Source: Sphingomonas sp. PsM26 (GTDB lineage: Bacteria; Pseudomonadota; Alphaproteobacteria; Sphingomonadales; Sphingomonadaceae). Taken from it: 64,000 bases of DNA. The stretch lies in contig JARUXA010000013.1 of NCBI GenBank assembly GCA_030433805.1, positions 1-64,000 of the forward strand. The letters run 5' to 3'. Both the position numbers and the translations under genes were made by a program. Shown here in pieces: positions 1-9,200 of this stretch. Each line of letters starts with the position of its first letter. Position 1 is the stretch's first letter. Below the pieces are notes generated by a model, which saw only the letters and a program-made list of their open reading frames with translations, did no database searches and was not told the DNA's origin.

Positions 1-25
1 TTAGTTAAAAAACCCCCACCGGTCT

Positions 26-50
26 CCCCCCCCCCCCCCCCCCCCCCCCC
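26..50. repeat. C25 homopolymer tract
   Basis: An uninterrupted run of 25 cytosines lies about 80 bases before the first gene, next to an AT-rich stretch unlike the rest of the window. Such a run could be a slippage-prone tract or an assembly or contig-edge artefact; the sequence alone cannot decide. A GC-rich segment with a small GCCC/GGGC hairpin follows (about 91-110), and then the ribosome site of the first gene. Confidence 0.8.
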
Positions 51-128
51 GCCCAAAAACGCGGCACTTCGACCTACGAGCGGGCCGGCCCCGCCCTTCG
101 GGCGCCCGCCACTCAAGCGGAGGGCGCG

Positions 129-1679
129 ATGCGCAAGCGGATCCTGATCGTTGGCGGCGGCACCGCCGGGTGGCTGACCGCGGGCTATCTCGCGAAACGG
201 CTGGGGGCCGATCTTGCGGGCGGGGTTTCGATCACACTGGTCGAGTCCCGCGATATCGGTGTTCTCGGCGTCGGGGAGGGGACGTTCCCGACGATCCGTC
301 GCACGCTGGAGACGATCGGCATCGACGAGGCGGAGCTCGTCCGTCGGTGCGGGGCCACGTTCAAGCAGGGCGCTAAGTTCGCGCACTGGCGTCACACGCC
401 GGGGCAGGGCGCGACCGATCATTACTCGCACCCGTTCCAGGTCGCGGACGCGAGCGACGGGCTCGACCTGTTGCCATACTGGCTGCTCGGGCTTGGCGGC
501 CCGGAGAATTGGGACGAGGTCTCCAACCCGCAGAAAAAGGCGGCGGACAAGCACCGCGCGCCCAAGCTGCCGACCAACCCGGATTATGTCGGGCCGCTCA
601 ACTACGCCTTTCATTTCGACGCGATCGCGCTTGCCGGGCTGTTGCGCGAGCAGGGGATCAGGAACGGCGTCCGGCACCTGACCGATACCGTCGGCGAGGT
701 GCTGCTTGCCGAGGACGGATCGATCGCCGGTGTGCGCACTGAGCAGAATGGCGTGCTCGACGCCGACCTATATGTGGATTGCACGGGCTTTCGCGCCGAA
801 CTGATCGGCAAGGCGATGGGCGTGCCGTTCAAGTCGTGCCGCGACGTGCTGTTCTGCAACCGCGCGATCGCCGCGCAACTCCCCTATGCGCGGCCGAACG
901 ATCCGATCGCTTCCTATACCATCTCGACCGCACAGGAATCCGGGTGGATCTGGGACATCGGGCTCGATCGCCGGCGCGGCATCGGGCACGTCTATTCTTC
1001 CGATCATAGCGACGACGACGCCGCCGAGCGCGTGCTGCGCGGGTATCTGGGGGCTGCCGGGGCGGATGCCGATGTGCGCCACTTCAAGTTCGATGCAGGC
1101 TATCGTGAGACCAACTGGGTCAAGAATTGCGTTGCGGTCGGGCTGTCGAGCGGTTTCTTCGAGCCGTTGGAGGCAACCGGCATCGCGTTCGCCGAAGTGT
1201 CGGCCGGGATGATCGCCAACCTGTTCCCCTGGGGTGGTGACTATGAGACGTCCGCGCGCCAGTTCAACGCGAACATGCTGCGCCGCTACGAACGCGCGCT
1301 CGACTTCATCAAGCTGCATTATTGCATCTCGGAACGGCGCGACAGCGCGTTCTGGCGTGACAATGTCGACGATGCCTCGGTTCCCGACAGCCTGCTCGAA
1401 ATGCTCGACCGGTGGTGCTTCCGCCCGCCCAACGAGCTCGACATCGACGGGCAGATCGACATCTTCACCGATGCGAGCTGGCAGTACGTCCTGTACGGCA
1501 TGGGCTGGAAAACCGACCTGAGCGCGAAGGCGGGGGCGCTGCGCTATCATGAGGACGCGCGGCGCGCGTTCGCCGAGGTGCGGCGGCAGGCGGATTTTGC
1601 GATCGCCAATCTTCCGTCGAACCGCGATCTCGTCACCTTTGCGCAGACGCACCGCTTCGGCGCACGGGTTGCGGCGTGA
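129..1679 (+). CDS. Flavin-dependent tryptophan halogenase-like protein (first of tandem pair)
   Basis: The 516-residue protein belongs to the PrnA-like FAD-dependent halogenases, which chlorinate or brominate indoles using FADH2. The N-terminal GGGTAGW nucleotide-binding motif is at residues 9-15. A Lys in TFKQG falls at residue 79, matching the catalytic Lys79 of PrnA, and Glu348 in PLEATGI matches the second catalytic residue. The diagnostic WxWxIP motif is altered to WIWDIG (273-278), losing the proline. GGAGGG lies 9 bases before the ATG. The stop overlaps the GTG start of a second halogenase, so the two are translationally coupled. The substrate is unknown, and no flavin reductase gene is in the window. 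Sphingomonad and Caulobacter relatives often sit beside TonB receptors and glycosidases. Confidence 0.88.
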   Translation: MRKRILIVGGGTAGWLTAGYLAKRLGADLAGGVSITLVESRDIGVLGVGEGTFPTIRRTLETIGIDEAELVRRCGATFKQGAKFAHWRHTPGQGATDHYSHPFQVADASDGLDLLPYWLLGLGGPENWDEVSNPQKKAADKHRAPKLPTNPDYVGPLNYAFHFDAIALAGLLREQGIRNGVRHLTDTVGEVLLAEDGSIAGVRTEQNGVLDADLYVDCTGFRAELIGKAMGVPFKSCRDVLFCNRAIAAQLPYARPNDPIASYTISTAQESGWIWDIGLDRRRGIGHVYSSDHSDDDAAERVLRGYLGAAGADADVRHFKFDAGYRETNWVKNCVAVGLSSGFFEPLEATGIAFAEVSAGMIANLFPWGGDYETSARQFNANMLRRYERALDFIKLHYCISERRDSAFWRDNVDDASVPDSLLEMLDRWCFRPPNELDIDGQIDIFTDASWQYVLYGMGWKTDLSAKAGALRYHEDARRAFAEVRRQADFAIANLPSNRDLVTFAQTHRFGARVAA

Positions 1680-3205
1680 CGGCGGAGCCTTCGCGGATTA
1701 CCAAGGTCGTGATCGTGGGCGGCGGTACTGCGGGGTGGATGACCGCTGCGGCACTGTCCCGGCTCGTTGCGGGGGGCGTGTCGGTCACGCTGGTCGAGTC
1801 CGAGGAGATCGGCACGGTCGGCGTCGGCGAGGCCACGATCCCGTCGCTGCTCGACTTCAACGCGATGCTCGGGATCGACGAGGACGCGTTCATCCGCGCG
1901 ACCGCCGCGACCTTCAAGCTTGGCATCGAGTTTCGCGACTGGGCGCAGCCTGGGGACTCCTATGTCAACCCGTTCGGGACGCACGGGCGCGATGTCGCAG
2001 GCGTGGCTTTCCATCATCTCTGGCTGCGTCAGCGTGCGTCGGGTGCGCCCGATCCGGGGCCGATCGGCGCGTATTGCTTGGCCGAGGTGGCGGCTCGGCG
2101 CGGACGGTTCACCCGACCGAGCACCAATCCGCAATCGGTCCTGTCGACATTGTCCTATGCGTTCCATTTCGACGCCACGCTTTATGCCGCCTTCCTGCGC
2201 GATCTGGCCGAACGCGATGGGGTCGTCCGTGTCGAAGGGCGGGTGGTCGCGGTGGACAAGGATGCGGACACCGGTTTTATCGATGCGGTGCGGCTCGCGG
2301 ATGGCCGACGGATCGACGGGCAGTTGTTTATCGACTGTAGCGGGTTTCGCTCGCTGCTGCTCGGCGACGCCCTTGGAGTGCCGTTTACGAGCTGGCAGCA
2401 ATGGCTGCCGTGCGACCGCGCCTGGGCCGTGCCGAGCGCACGCAACGGTCCGCCGATGCCGTACACGCGCGCGACCGCTGACACTGCGGGATGGCGCTGG
2501 CGCATTCCGCTCCAGCACCGTGTTGGCAACGGCTATGTCTATTCGAGCGCGCATATCGATGACGATGCCGCACGGTCGGCGCTGCTCGCCGGGCTGGATG
2601 GCGCGCCACTGGGCGAGCCGCGTCCGCTGCGGTTCGTGGCCGGTCGGCGCGATCGGCTGTGGGAGAAGAACTGCGTCGCGATCGGGCTGGCGGGTGGCTT
2701 CCTCGAACCGCTCGAATCGACCAGCATCCACCTGATCCAGTCGGGTATCGCGCGGTTGATGAGCCTCTTCCCCGACGACGGGTTCGCGGCGGTCGAGATC
2801 GACGCATATAACCGCGTGATGCTGCGCGAGTATGCGCAGATCCGCGACTTCATCATCCTCCATTACCACGCGACCACGCGCGCGGATTCGCCGTTCTGGG
2901 ACCATTGCCGGACGATGACGCTGCCGGCGTCGCTCGAGGCCAAGCTGGCGCTGTGGTCCGGCAAGGGGCGCGTCTTCCGTGAGCAGGGCGACCTGTTCAC
3001 GCCCGACAGCTGGATCGCGGTCCTGCTTGGCCAGGGGATCCAGCCGCGGTCGTTCGACCCGCTGGCGGCGACACTGCCGGCGGACGAGACGGCGCGGTTC
3101 ATGGCGCATGTCCGCGACATGATCGACAAGACCGCGGCTGCGATGCCGACGCAGGAACAGTTCATCGCGCAGCATTGCGCAGCGCCTTTGCGGGAACCGG
3201 CATGA
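1676..3205 (+). CDS. Flavin-dependent tryptophan halogenase-like protein (second of tandem pair)
   Basis: This 509-residue paralogue of the preceding gene starts with GTG, overlapping the upstream stop as GTGA. The FAD-binding GGGTAGW is at 15-21, the catalytic-type Lys at 81 (ATFKLG), the canonical WxWxIP motif as WRWRIP at 273-278, and Glu347 in PLESTS. It therefore keeps every halogenase hallmark, unlike its partner. It ends in ATGA with the start of a GH74 glycosidase, so all three genes probably form one operon that may begin with a TonB receptor outside the window. Natural substrates of this clade are unknown; free indoles are accepted by characterised relatives such as BrvH, but the sugar-locus setting leaves the true role open. 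Confidence 0.9.
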   Translation: MTAEPSRITKVVIVGGGTAGWMTAAALSRLVAGGVSVTLVESEEIGTVGVGEATIPSLLDFNAMLGIDEDAFIRATAATFKLGIEFRDWAQPGDSYVNPFGTHGRDVAGVAFHHLWLRQRASGAPDPGPIGAYCLAEVAARRGRFTRPSTNPQSVLSTLSYAFHFDATLYAAFLRDLAERDGVVRVEGRVVAVDKDADTGFIDAVRLADGRRIDGQLFIDCSGFRSLLLGDALGVPFTSWQQWLPCDRAWAVPSARNGPPMPYTRATADTAGWRWRIPLQHRVGNGYVYSSAHIDDDAARSALLAGLDGAPLGEPRPLRFVAGRRDRLWEKNCVAIGLAGGFLEPLESTSIHLIQSGIARLMSLFPDDGFAAVEIDAYNRVMLREYAQIRDFIILHYHATTRADSPFWDHCRTMTLPASLEAKLALWSGKGRVFREQGDLFTPDSWIAVLLGQGIQPRSFDPLAATLPADETARFMAHVRDMIDKTAAAMPTQEQFIAQHCAAPLREPA

Positions 3206-5427
3206 TGCCATTGAGGTGGACAGGGTTGCGGGCCATCGCCGCGGCTGTGGCGATCACGCTGGCGGGTTCGGGTTGGCAGTCGGTTTCAGCCGGGCCGCAC
3301 CGGACGGCGCCCTATCGCTGGACCAACGTGAAGGTTGGGGCAGGGGGCTATGCGCCCAACATCGTGTTCAGTCCGGCAGAGCGCGGCCTGGCGTATCTTC
3401 GCACCGATATGGGCGGTGCCTATCGCTGGGATGCGAAGGTGCAGCGCTGGATCCCGCTGCAGGACGGCAATGCGACGCCGAGCTATATGGGGATCGAAAG
3501 CATCGCGCCCGATCCGCGCAATCCCGACATCGTCACCATGGCCGCGGGCATGAACGCCGGGCAACCCGCCGCGATCCTGCGGTCGGCGGATCGCGGACAG
3601 ACGTGGCGGGTCACCCCCGTGCCATTCGCGATGGGGGGTAACGAGGATGGCCGTGGGCTCGGTGAGCGGCTCGCGGTCGATCCCAACGATCCGCAGCGCC
3701 TGTTCTTCGGCTCGCGGCATGACGGGCTTTGGCGCAGCGACGACGCTGGCGCGACCTGGCGCAAGGTGACGACCTTTCCGGTCGCGGGGCTCGGACGGCC
3801 CGCGTCGCGAAAGACGCATGGCGGCGTGGCCTTCGTCGCGATCGACGCGACGAGCGGCGGCGGGGGCACGGGATCGCGCCGGATCTGGGCGGGTGTCGCC
3901 GACCCGGGGGAGGTGCATCTCTTTCGCTCGGACGATGGCGGCAAGACGTGGGTCGCCGCGCCGGGCCCGGCACTGCTCGCGGCAAAGGGCGTGATCGATT
4001 CCCGTGGTGTGTTGTGGGTCGGTTACGCCAGCGGGCTCGGGCCGAGCGGGATCAGGACCGGGGCGGTGTGGCGCTATGCTCCCGATGGAACCGGCCGGGA
4101 CGTAACGCCTGCGGCGTGGCGCGAGACCGGCGCGGAGGGTGCGTTCCTTGGCGTCGCGGTCTCGGCCATGGCGCCCGGCACCGTCGCGATCAGTACGGTG
4201 GATCGGTACCGCCACGGCGACTCGCTGTGGGTCAGTCGCGACGACGGCGGTCACTGGGACGATGTCGGCGCGCGCAGTCGGCGCGACGTGTCCGAGACGC
4301 CCTTCCTGCTGCACGAAGGCAAGGGCGCCGATTTCGGGCACTGGATCTCGGGCCTCGCGATCGATCCGTTCGATCCGGGACATGTCGCCTACACGACCGG
4401 CGCGACCGTCTACGCAACCCGCTCTCTGGGCAAGGCGGATGTGAGATGGGCACCCTGGACCAAGGGGATCGAGCAGACCGCGATCATCACGCTGGTCTCG
4501 CCGACCGGTGGTGCGCCGTTGATTTCGGGCTTCGGCGACCTTGCCGGGTTCGTCCATGACGATCTGACGGCTTCGCCGCAGCCGACCTTCACCAATCCGT
4601 ACATGTCGAACACCAACACGATCGATTACGCCGGGCTTGCCCCCAATGTGATCGTCCGCAGCGGGAGCCTGTACCTCGATCGCCCGCGCGAGGCGTCGAT
4701 GGGGCGGTCCGAGGATGGCGGCCGGACCTGGACGGCGTTGACGCTGCCGCCGATGGGCGACCCGGCCAGGCGCGAGGATCTGAACGGCGATTGGCCGATC
4801 ACCGTTTCCGCCGATGGCGCGACGATGGCGGTGGGAACCCCGGTGCCGCAGGTGTCGCGGGATCGCGGCAAAAGCTGGACGGTGGTGCGCGGGTTGCCCG
4901 GCAAGACCCGCAGCGTCGCCGACAAGTGTGATCCGCGCACCTTCTATGCGGTCGATATCGCGCGTGGGCGGGTTCTCGTTTCCCGCGACGCCGCCGCCAG
5001 TTTTGCCCCCGTCGCGGGCGGTGGCCTACCTGCCGACCTGACCCCTGCGGGCCGCCGCGGCCGCGAGGCGCAGAGCGCGCTCGTGGTTGACCCCGGCCGT
5101 TCGGGCACAATGTGGTTGCAGGCGGGCGAGCGGCTGTTCCGCAGTACCGATGGCGGCGTCAGCTTCGACCCAGCCAGCGGTGCGTTGCAGGTCGAACTTT
5201 TCGGACTGGGGAAGAACGCGGTCTTTGCGGTCGGAACGCTGGACGGTATCCGTGGCGTTTGGCGGTCGGTCGATACGGGAAAGACGTGGTCGCGGATCGA
5301 TGATGACGCGCATCGCTGGGGCGGACGCTACCGCGTCGTTTTGGGGGACCCCAGACGTGAGGGGCGTGTCTATCTGGGCACGGACGGGCGGGGCATCTTC
5401 TACGGCGATCCCGTGGCGGCGCGGTGA
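3202..5427 (+). CDS. GH74-type xyloglucanase-like beta-propeller glycosidase
   Basis: A secreted protein of 741 residues with a signal peptide (about 1-30, ending SVSA) and repeated Asp-box or BNR-like strands of a double seven-bladed propeller, such as SADRGQTW, SDDGGKTW and SVDTGKTW. The opening block with RTDMGGAYRW is a GH74 hallmark, and Asp69 there matches a catalytic acid. The second acid is likely Asp388 in AIDPFDP. GH74 enzymes cut the glucan backbone of xyloglucan. I chose the ATG at 3202 because it overlaps the halogenase stop as ATGA; a TTG 27 bases earlier is less likely. The gene converges on a GH130 gene with a strong hairpin between them. Confidence 0.85.
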   Translation: MMPLRWTGLRAIAAAVAITLAGSGWQSVSAGPHRTAPYRWTNVKVGAGGYAPNIVFSPAERGLAYLRTDMGGAYRWDAKVQRWIPLQDGNATPSYMGIESIAPDPRNPDIVTMAAGMNAGQPAAILRSADRGQTWRVTPVPFAMGGNEDGRGLGERLAVDPNDPQRLFFGSRHDGLWRSDDAGATWRKVTTFPVAGLGRPASRKTHGGVAFVAIDATSGGGGTGSRRIWAGVADPGEVHLFRSDDGGKTWVAAPGPALLAAKGVIDSRGVLWVGYASGLGPSGIRTGAVWRYAPDGTGRDVTPAAWRETGAEGAFLGVAVSAMAPGTVAISTVDRYRHGDSLWVSRDDGGHWDDVGARSRRDVSETPFLLHEGKGADFGHWISGLAIDPFDPGHVAYTTGATVYATRSLGKADVRWAPWTKGIEQTAIITLVSPTGGAPLISGFGDLAGFVHDDLTASPQPTFTNPYMSNTNTIDYAGLAPNVIVRSGSLYLDRPREASMGRSEDGGRTWTALTLPPMGDPARREDLNGDWPITVSADGATMAVGTPVPQVSRDRGKSWTVVRGLPGKTRSVADKCDPRTFYAVDIARGRVLVSRDAAASFAPVAGGGLPADLTPAGRRGREAQSALVVDPGRSGTMWLQAGERLFRSTDGGVSFDPASGALQVELFGLGKNAVFAVGTLDGIRGVWRSVDTGKTWSRIDDDAHRWGGRYRVVLGDPRREGRVYLGTDGRGIFYGDPVAAR

Positions 5428-5461
5428 TCGCTGAACCTCTACAATAGCCGTGCTGACGAGG

Positions 5462-5504
5462 TGCAGGGGCATCGCCGCCGAAAACGGCGCGACGTGCCCC
5501 TGCA
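5462..5504. terminator. Hairpin terminator between convergent genes
   Basis: A perfect 10-base stem, TGCAGGGGCA with TGCCCCTGCA, encloses a second short GCCG/CGGC stem. It sits between the convergent GH74 and GH130 stop codons. There is no clear T-run on either side, so it may act as a bidirectional terminator or a 3'-end stabiliser. Confidence 0.6.
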
Positions 5505-5520
5505 ACCGATATTCGCCGGA

Positions 5521-6801
5521 TTACGGTTCCATCACGCTCAGCAGGTCATCGACGCTGCCCGTCGCGAAGGCGCTGTATTCGTCGCCGATCGCATAGGGCA
5601 ACAGGATCCGCCGCCCGTGCAGCAGCGCGCCACAACTGTAGGTCACGTTCGGAACATAGCCGCCGCGTTGCTCGGCCGATGGGAACAACAGCGGCGAGGG
5701 GGTGCGCGCCAGCACCTTCGACGGGTCATTCTTGTCGAGCAGGCATGCACCCACGCAATAGCCGCGAACCATGCCGACGCCGTGCGTGAACACGAGCCAG
5801 CCCTCGTCGATCTCGATCGGCGACCCGCAATTGCCGATCTGGACGAACTCCCATGGGTATTTGGGTCCCATGATCCGGGTGCCCTCGTCCCAATTGTAGA
5901 GATCGTCCGAGTAGAGCAGCCACATGTTGACGCTGTCCTGTCGGCCGATCATCGCGAAGCGACCGTCGATCCGACGCGGGAAGAGCGCCATGCCCTTGTA
6001 GCCGGACATCTCCCCCGTCAGCGCGCGCATCTCGAAGGTGCGCTGGTCGATGCCGCGCAGAAGCTCGGCGCGCGCAGAACTGCCGTCATAGGCGGTGTAC
6101 GTTCCGATGACGCTTTCTACCCCGTCATGATCGGTGAAGCGCACGAGCCGGAGATCCTCGACGCCCTGCCGCTGGCTCGGGAGGATCGGGAAGATCACGG
6201 TTTCGGAAATGTCCTCGCTGTCGTCGGCGCGCATCCGCACCCAGCCGTCGTTGTCGCTCTCGATCCGCGGCGGAACACCCTGTTCGCTGGGCGGATCGAC
6301 GACGAGGTTGGTGCCCCCGTCCCAGGTTCCGGTCCGGAACGTCACCGACGAGATATGACCCTCGCCAACGCCGCGCAGCGACACGATGAAGCGCACGCTG
6401 TCATCGTTCGGATCCTGATCGGGCAAGGTGACGATGCTCGGGTTGAACAGCGCGGCGGACTCGAACGCATATTCCTGGCTGTAATAGGCCCCCAGCAACA
6501 GCTGGTCGCGCTCCTCCTCGACCTGCACGTCACCGAGCTTGTCCTTCACCTCGGCGAAGCGACGGAGGAAGCCATCGTCGACATTGCGATGACGCGCCGA
6601 CATCGAGACGGTCAGCAACTGCAGCATGCGATCCCGCGTGGCAGGTTCCAGTGCCATCACGCGCGCCGCAACCTCCTGCAGACGGGTCGGCTGTTGTTCG
6701 AAGGCCGACGGGTATTCGAAACTGAACGGGCGAATGACGGTGCGTGATGGATCCGGTTTGAGTTCTATGTCCAGGGTGGTGAAAACGTCCGCTGCGATCA
6801 T
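5521..6801 (-). CDS. GH130-family beta-mannoside phosphorylase or mannosidase
   Basis: This cytoplasmic-looking protein of 426 residues has GH130 signatures: the YTAYDG block, the MGPKYPWEFVQIGNCGSP block and the central FTHGVG segment. GH130 members phosphorolyse beta-1,4-mannosyl-GlcNAc or mannooligosaccharides, or hydrolyse beta-1,2-mannosides. Which reaction applies cannot be told by eye. The ATG at 6801 is preceded by AAAGAGG at good spacing; an upstream in-frame start would add an Arg-rich tail unlike the family. No signal peptide is seen, which fits an intracellular phosphorylase. Together with the GH76, GH92 and GH125 genes further right, it would complete breakdown of a mannose-containing glycan core. 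Confidence 0.85.
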   Translation of the reverse strand: MIAADVFTTLDIELKPDPSRTVIRPFSFEYPSAFEQQPTRLQEVAARVMALEPATRDRMLQLLTVSMSARHRNVDDGFLRRFAEVKDKLGDVQVEEERDQLLLGAYYSQEYAFESAALFNPSIVTLPDQDPNDDSVRFIVSLRGVGEGHISSVTFRTGTWDGGTNLVVDPPSEQGVPPRIESDNDGWVRMRADDSEDISETVIFPILPSQRQGVEDLRLVRFTDHDGVESVIGTYTAYDGSSARAELLRGIDQRTFEMRALTGEMSGYKGMALFPRRIDGRFAMIGRQDSVNMWLLYSDDLYNWDEGTRIMGPKYPWEFVQIGNCGSPIEIDEGWLVFTHGVGMVRGYCVGACLLDKNDPSKVLARTPSPLLFPSAEQRGGYVPNVTYSCGALLHGRRILLPYAIGDEYSAFATGSVDDLLSVMEP

Positions 6802-7017
6802 CCGCTGGCCTCTTTCTGTGCAACCGTGTCGATAGAGGCGATACTCCCGCCGCGCGGTAAAGGTCCGGCTCGAGACATCGGAGCAATGAACTTTGACGAT
6901 GTGGCAATGGCGGCGACGTCGCGACTGCCCGCGTCGGGCCCGCATGTTGGCAGACGATGGAGACGATCTGGTGGGCATCTTACATTCGGACCGCGGCCTC
7001 CCATCTCACACGGCTCG

Positions 7018-7575
7018 ATGACAACACCCCGCTTTATTCTCGCGCTCGGCGACAGTCTGGTCGCCGGCTATGGCCTCGCCACAGCGGACAGTTTTCCCGC
7101 ACAACTGGAGGCGGCGTTGCAGATCCGTTTTCCGGGTGCGCACGTGCTGAACGCGGGCGTATCGGGAAGCACGACTGCAGACGTCGAACGACGCCTGCCC
7201 GGGATCCTGTCGGGTCTTACGCAGCGACCCGACCTCGCGATCGTGCAGGTTGGGCCCAACGACGTCCTGCGGCAAGTCCCTGCCACGCGTACCCGGGCGC
7301 ACCTCGCGCAGACGTTGCTGCGCTTGCAAGATTGCGGTATCCCGGTGCTGCTGACGACGGTCGCGCCCCCGGCCATTCTGCGGGACCAGGCCGCGGCGTA
7401 TCTCGGTATTCATGCCGAACTGGCTGCGGAATATGGCGCGCGGGTGCGGCCGTTCTTTCCGCCCGGGGTGCTGGGGCACCCAGACATGGTCCTGGCCGAC
7501 AAGGTCCATCCCAACGCCAAAGCGATCGCGGCGGTGGTTGCCGCTATGCGCGATGCGGTGGAAGCGATGCTGTAG
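7018..7575 (+). CDS. SGNH/GDSL esterase (TesA/arylesterase-like)
   Basis: This 185-residue SGNH hydrolase has the family blocks in order: GDSL with Ser13, Gly in NAGVSG, GPND with Asn81, and DxxH as Asp161 and His164. Relatives are the periplasmic TesA thioesterase/lysophospholipase L1 and arylesterases. No signal peptide is present if translation starts at this ATG, and no good ribosome site precedes it, so the start is uncertain; an in-frame extension to about 6890 is open but looks non-coding. The gene is divergent from the GH130 gene and convergent with the HNH gene. Substrate unknown. Confidence 0.82.
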   Translation: MTTPRFILALGDSLVAGYGLATADSFPAQLEAALQIRFPGAHVLNAGVSGSTTADVERRLPGILSGLTQRPDLAIVQVGPNDVLRQVPATRTRAHLAQTLLRLQDCGIPVLLTTVAPPAILRDQAAAYLGIHAELAAEYGARVRPFFPPGVLGHPDMVLADKVHPNAKAIAAVVAAMRDAVEAML

Positions 7576-7607
7576 CGCCACCGTGATCGTCCGGAAGGCC
7601 GGCAGGA

Positions 7608-7946
7608 TCAGCGCTGTTTCTTGGTGTTGCCCGCGGTGAAATCCGGTTCCTTCTTCGCGACCCAATCGACGAATTTGCGCACCGCCGGCTCGGCCAGGAG
7701 TCCCTCGACGTTCATGCCGTGCCGCTCGAGTTCGGCGTTGGTGAAGTTGGCCGTCACCGTTTGCTGGCAGATCGGGTGCATCGGCACGACGTCGCGACCG
7801 CCGCGGCTCTTGGGGACGGGATGATGCCAGACGATCGTCTTGCCCGTCGGACGGCCGCACAACCAGCAGGGCGCTATCTCGACTGGCGTATCCTCGTCCT
7901 GCTGCGCATCGTCATACCCGCCGTGTTTCGAATGTTTGCGCGCCAT
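7608..7946 (-). CDS. Small HNH-type nuclease domain protein
   Basis: A 112-residue protein with a zinc-knuckle CWLCG near residue 27, the HNH-like core WHHPVPKSRGG, then HPICQQ and a downstream Asn in TANFTN. This is the usual layout of stand-alone HNH proteins, which may nick or cut DNA. The N terminus is basic and polar; the C terminus is Lys-rich. It lies 75 bases downstream of the MFS gene on the same strand, so it may share that transcript. No phage, CRISPR or toxin genes surround it, and its target is unknown. Confidence 0.75.
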   Translation of the reverse strand: MARKHSKHGGYDDAQQDEDTPVEIAPCWLCGRPTGKTIVWHHPVPKSRGGRDVVPMHPICQQTVTANFTNAELERHGMNVEGLLAEPAVRKFVDWVAKKEPDFTAGNTKKQR

Positions 7947-8021
7947 GCTTCGATCAATTCCGTGCCTGTGCCACCGGGGAGGCGGCGGATCCGGGGCCGT
8001 TACTACATCACGCGCAAATCG

Positions 8022-9200
8022 TTATCGACATTCCTGTGCCACGGCGTGGGTGGATACCGTTTTCCCTTTGGTGCTGGCGATTACCGCCACCAGGCCAAGC
8101 GCCGATGCCACCGCGCCCGCCATTGCCACGGCGGGATAGCCCAGCCCGCCCGCAATGACCGCGCCGCCAACCGCCGCGCCGATCGCATTGCCGAGGTTGA
8201 ACGCGCCGATGTTCATTGCCGAGGCAAGGTTGGGCGCATCCGCCGCGGCTTGCATCACGCGGATCTGCAGCGGCGGGACGAGCGCGAAGCTGGCGACGCC
8301 CCACAGGAAGATCAGGATTGCGGTCGGGACCGCGAAGGACATCAGCATCGCAAACGCGACGAGGATCGCGGCGAGCGCCGCCAGCGTCACGATCAGCGTC
8401 CGGTCGACCGAGCGATCGGCAAACCGCCCGCCGAGCCAGTTACCCAGCGTAAGACCCACGCCGTAGGTCACCAGCATCGCGGTGACGTAGCCGAGCGAGG
8501 CGTGCGTCGCCTCGCGCAGGATCGGCGTGATGTAGGTGAAGACGGTGAACATCGCACTTGCGCCCACCGCGGTCAGGCCGAGCGCACCGAGGACAGGCCC
8601 CCGGGTCAACACGCGCAGTTCGGCCATCGCATTGCCGCCCGTCGGCGCGGGCAGTGCGGGGAGGGTCACGCGCAATGCTGCCATGGTCAAAATCCCCAAC
8701 GCGGAGATTCCCCAGAAGGACGACCGCCACCCGAGATGGTCGCCCGCCCAGGTCGCGAGCGGCACGCCGACGACATTGGCGATCGTCAGCCCCATGAACA
8801 TCGCCGCCACCGCGCCCGCGCGGCGTTCGGCCGGGACAAGGCTGGCGGCGACGATCGAGCCGACGCCGAAGAAAGCGCCGTGGTTGAGCGACGTCAGGAT
8901 CCGCGCGGCCATCAACATGCCGTAGCCGGTCGACACCGCCGCCAGCAGATTGCCGACGGTGAAGATGCCGGCCAGCGCGATCAGCAATGTTCGCCGTGGT
9001 ACCCGCCCGGTCGTCAGCGTCATCAGCGGCGCGCCGAGCACGACGCCCAGCGCATAGGCGCTGATCAGAAGGCCCGCGGTCGGGATCGATACGCCGAGGT
9101 CGCCTGCGATGACGGGCAACAGGCCCATCGGGGCGAATTCGGTGACGCCGATGCCGAAGGCACCGACGGCCAGGGCCAGCAGGCCGGGGTTAAGCTTCAT
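8022..9200 (-). CDS. MFS drug/sugar efflux transporter (DHA1, AraJ-like)
   Basis: An inner-membrane transporter of 392 residues with about 12 hydrophobic helices. The opening segment with VTEFAPMGLLP is typical of the DHA1 AraJ/YdhP efflux group. The ATG at 9200 overlaps the stop of a short upstream reading frame as ATGA. That frame encodes an aldo/keto reductase start (see 9197-9265), so translation is probably coupled to it. A LysR gene is divergent 152 bases upstream and is the likely regulator. The exported compound is unknown. Confidence 0.88.
   Translation of the reverse strand: MKLNPGLLALAVGAFGIGVTEFAPMGLLPVIAGDLGVSIPTAGLLISAYALGVVLGAPLMTLTTGRVPRRTLLIALAGIFTVGNLLAAVSTGYGMLMAARILTSLNHGAFFGVGSIVAASLVPAERRAGAVAAMFMGLTIANVVGVPLATWAGDHLGWRSSFWGISALGILTMAALRVTLPALPAPTGGNAMAELRVLTRGPVLGALGLTAVGASAMFTVFTYITPILREATHASLGYVTAMLVTYGVGLTLGNWLGGRFADRSVDRTLIVTLAALAAILVAFAMLMSFAVPTAILIFLWGVASFALVPPLQIRVMQAAADAPNLASAMNIGAFNLGNAIGAAVGGAVIAGGLGYPAVAMAGAVASALGLVAVIASTKGKTVSTHAVAQECR

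Noticed and set aside
1547..3211. 554-codon open frame antisense to the second halogenase
   Set aside because: It is Arg/His-rich with no domain, and lies opposite a clear halogenase; high GC makes such shadows common here.
7608..7946. HNH protein considered as part of a phage defence system
   Set aside because: No helicase, methylase, toxin or integrase genes lie nearby; it is a stand-alone HNH gene beside a transporter.
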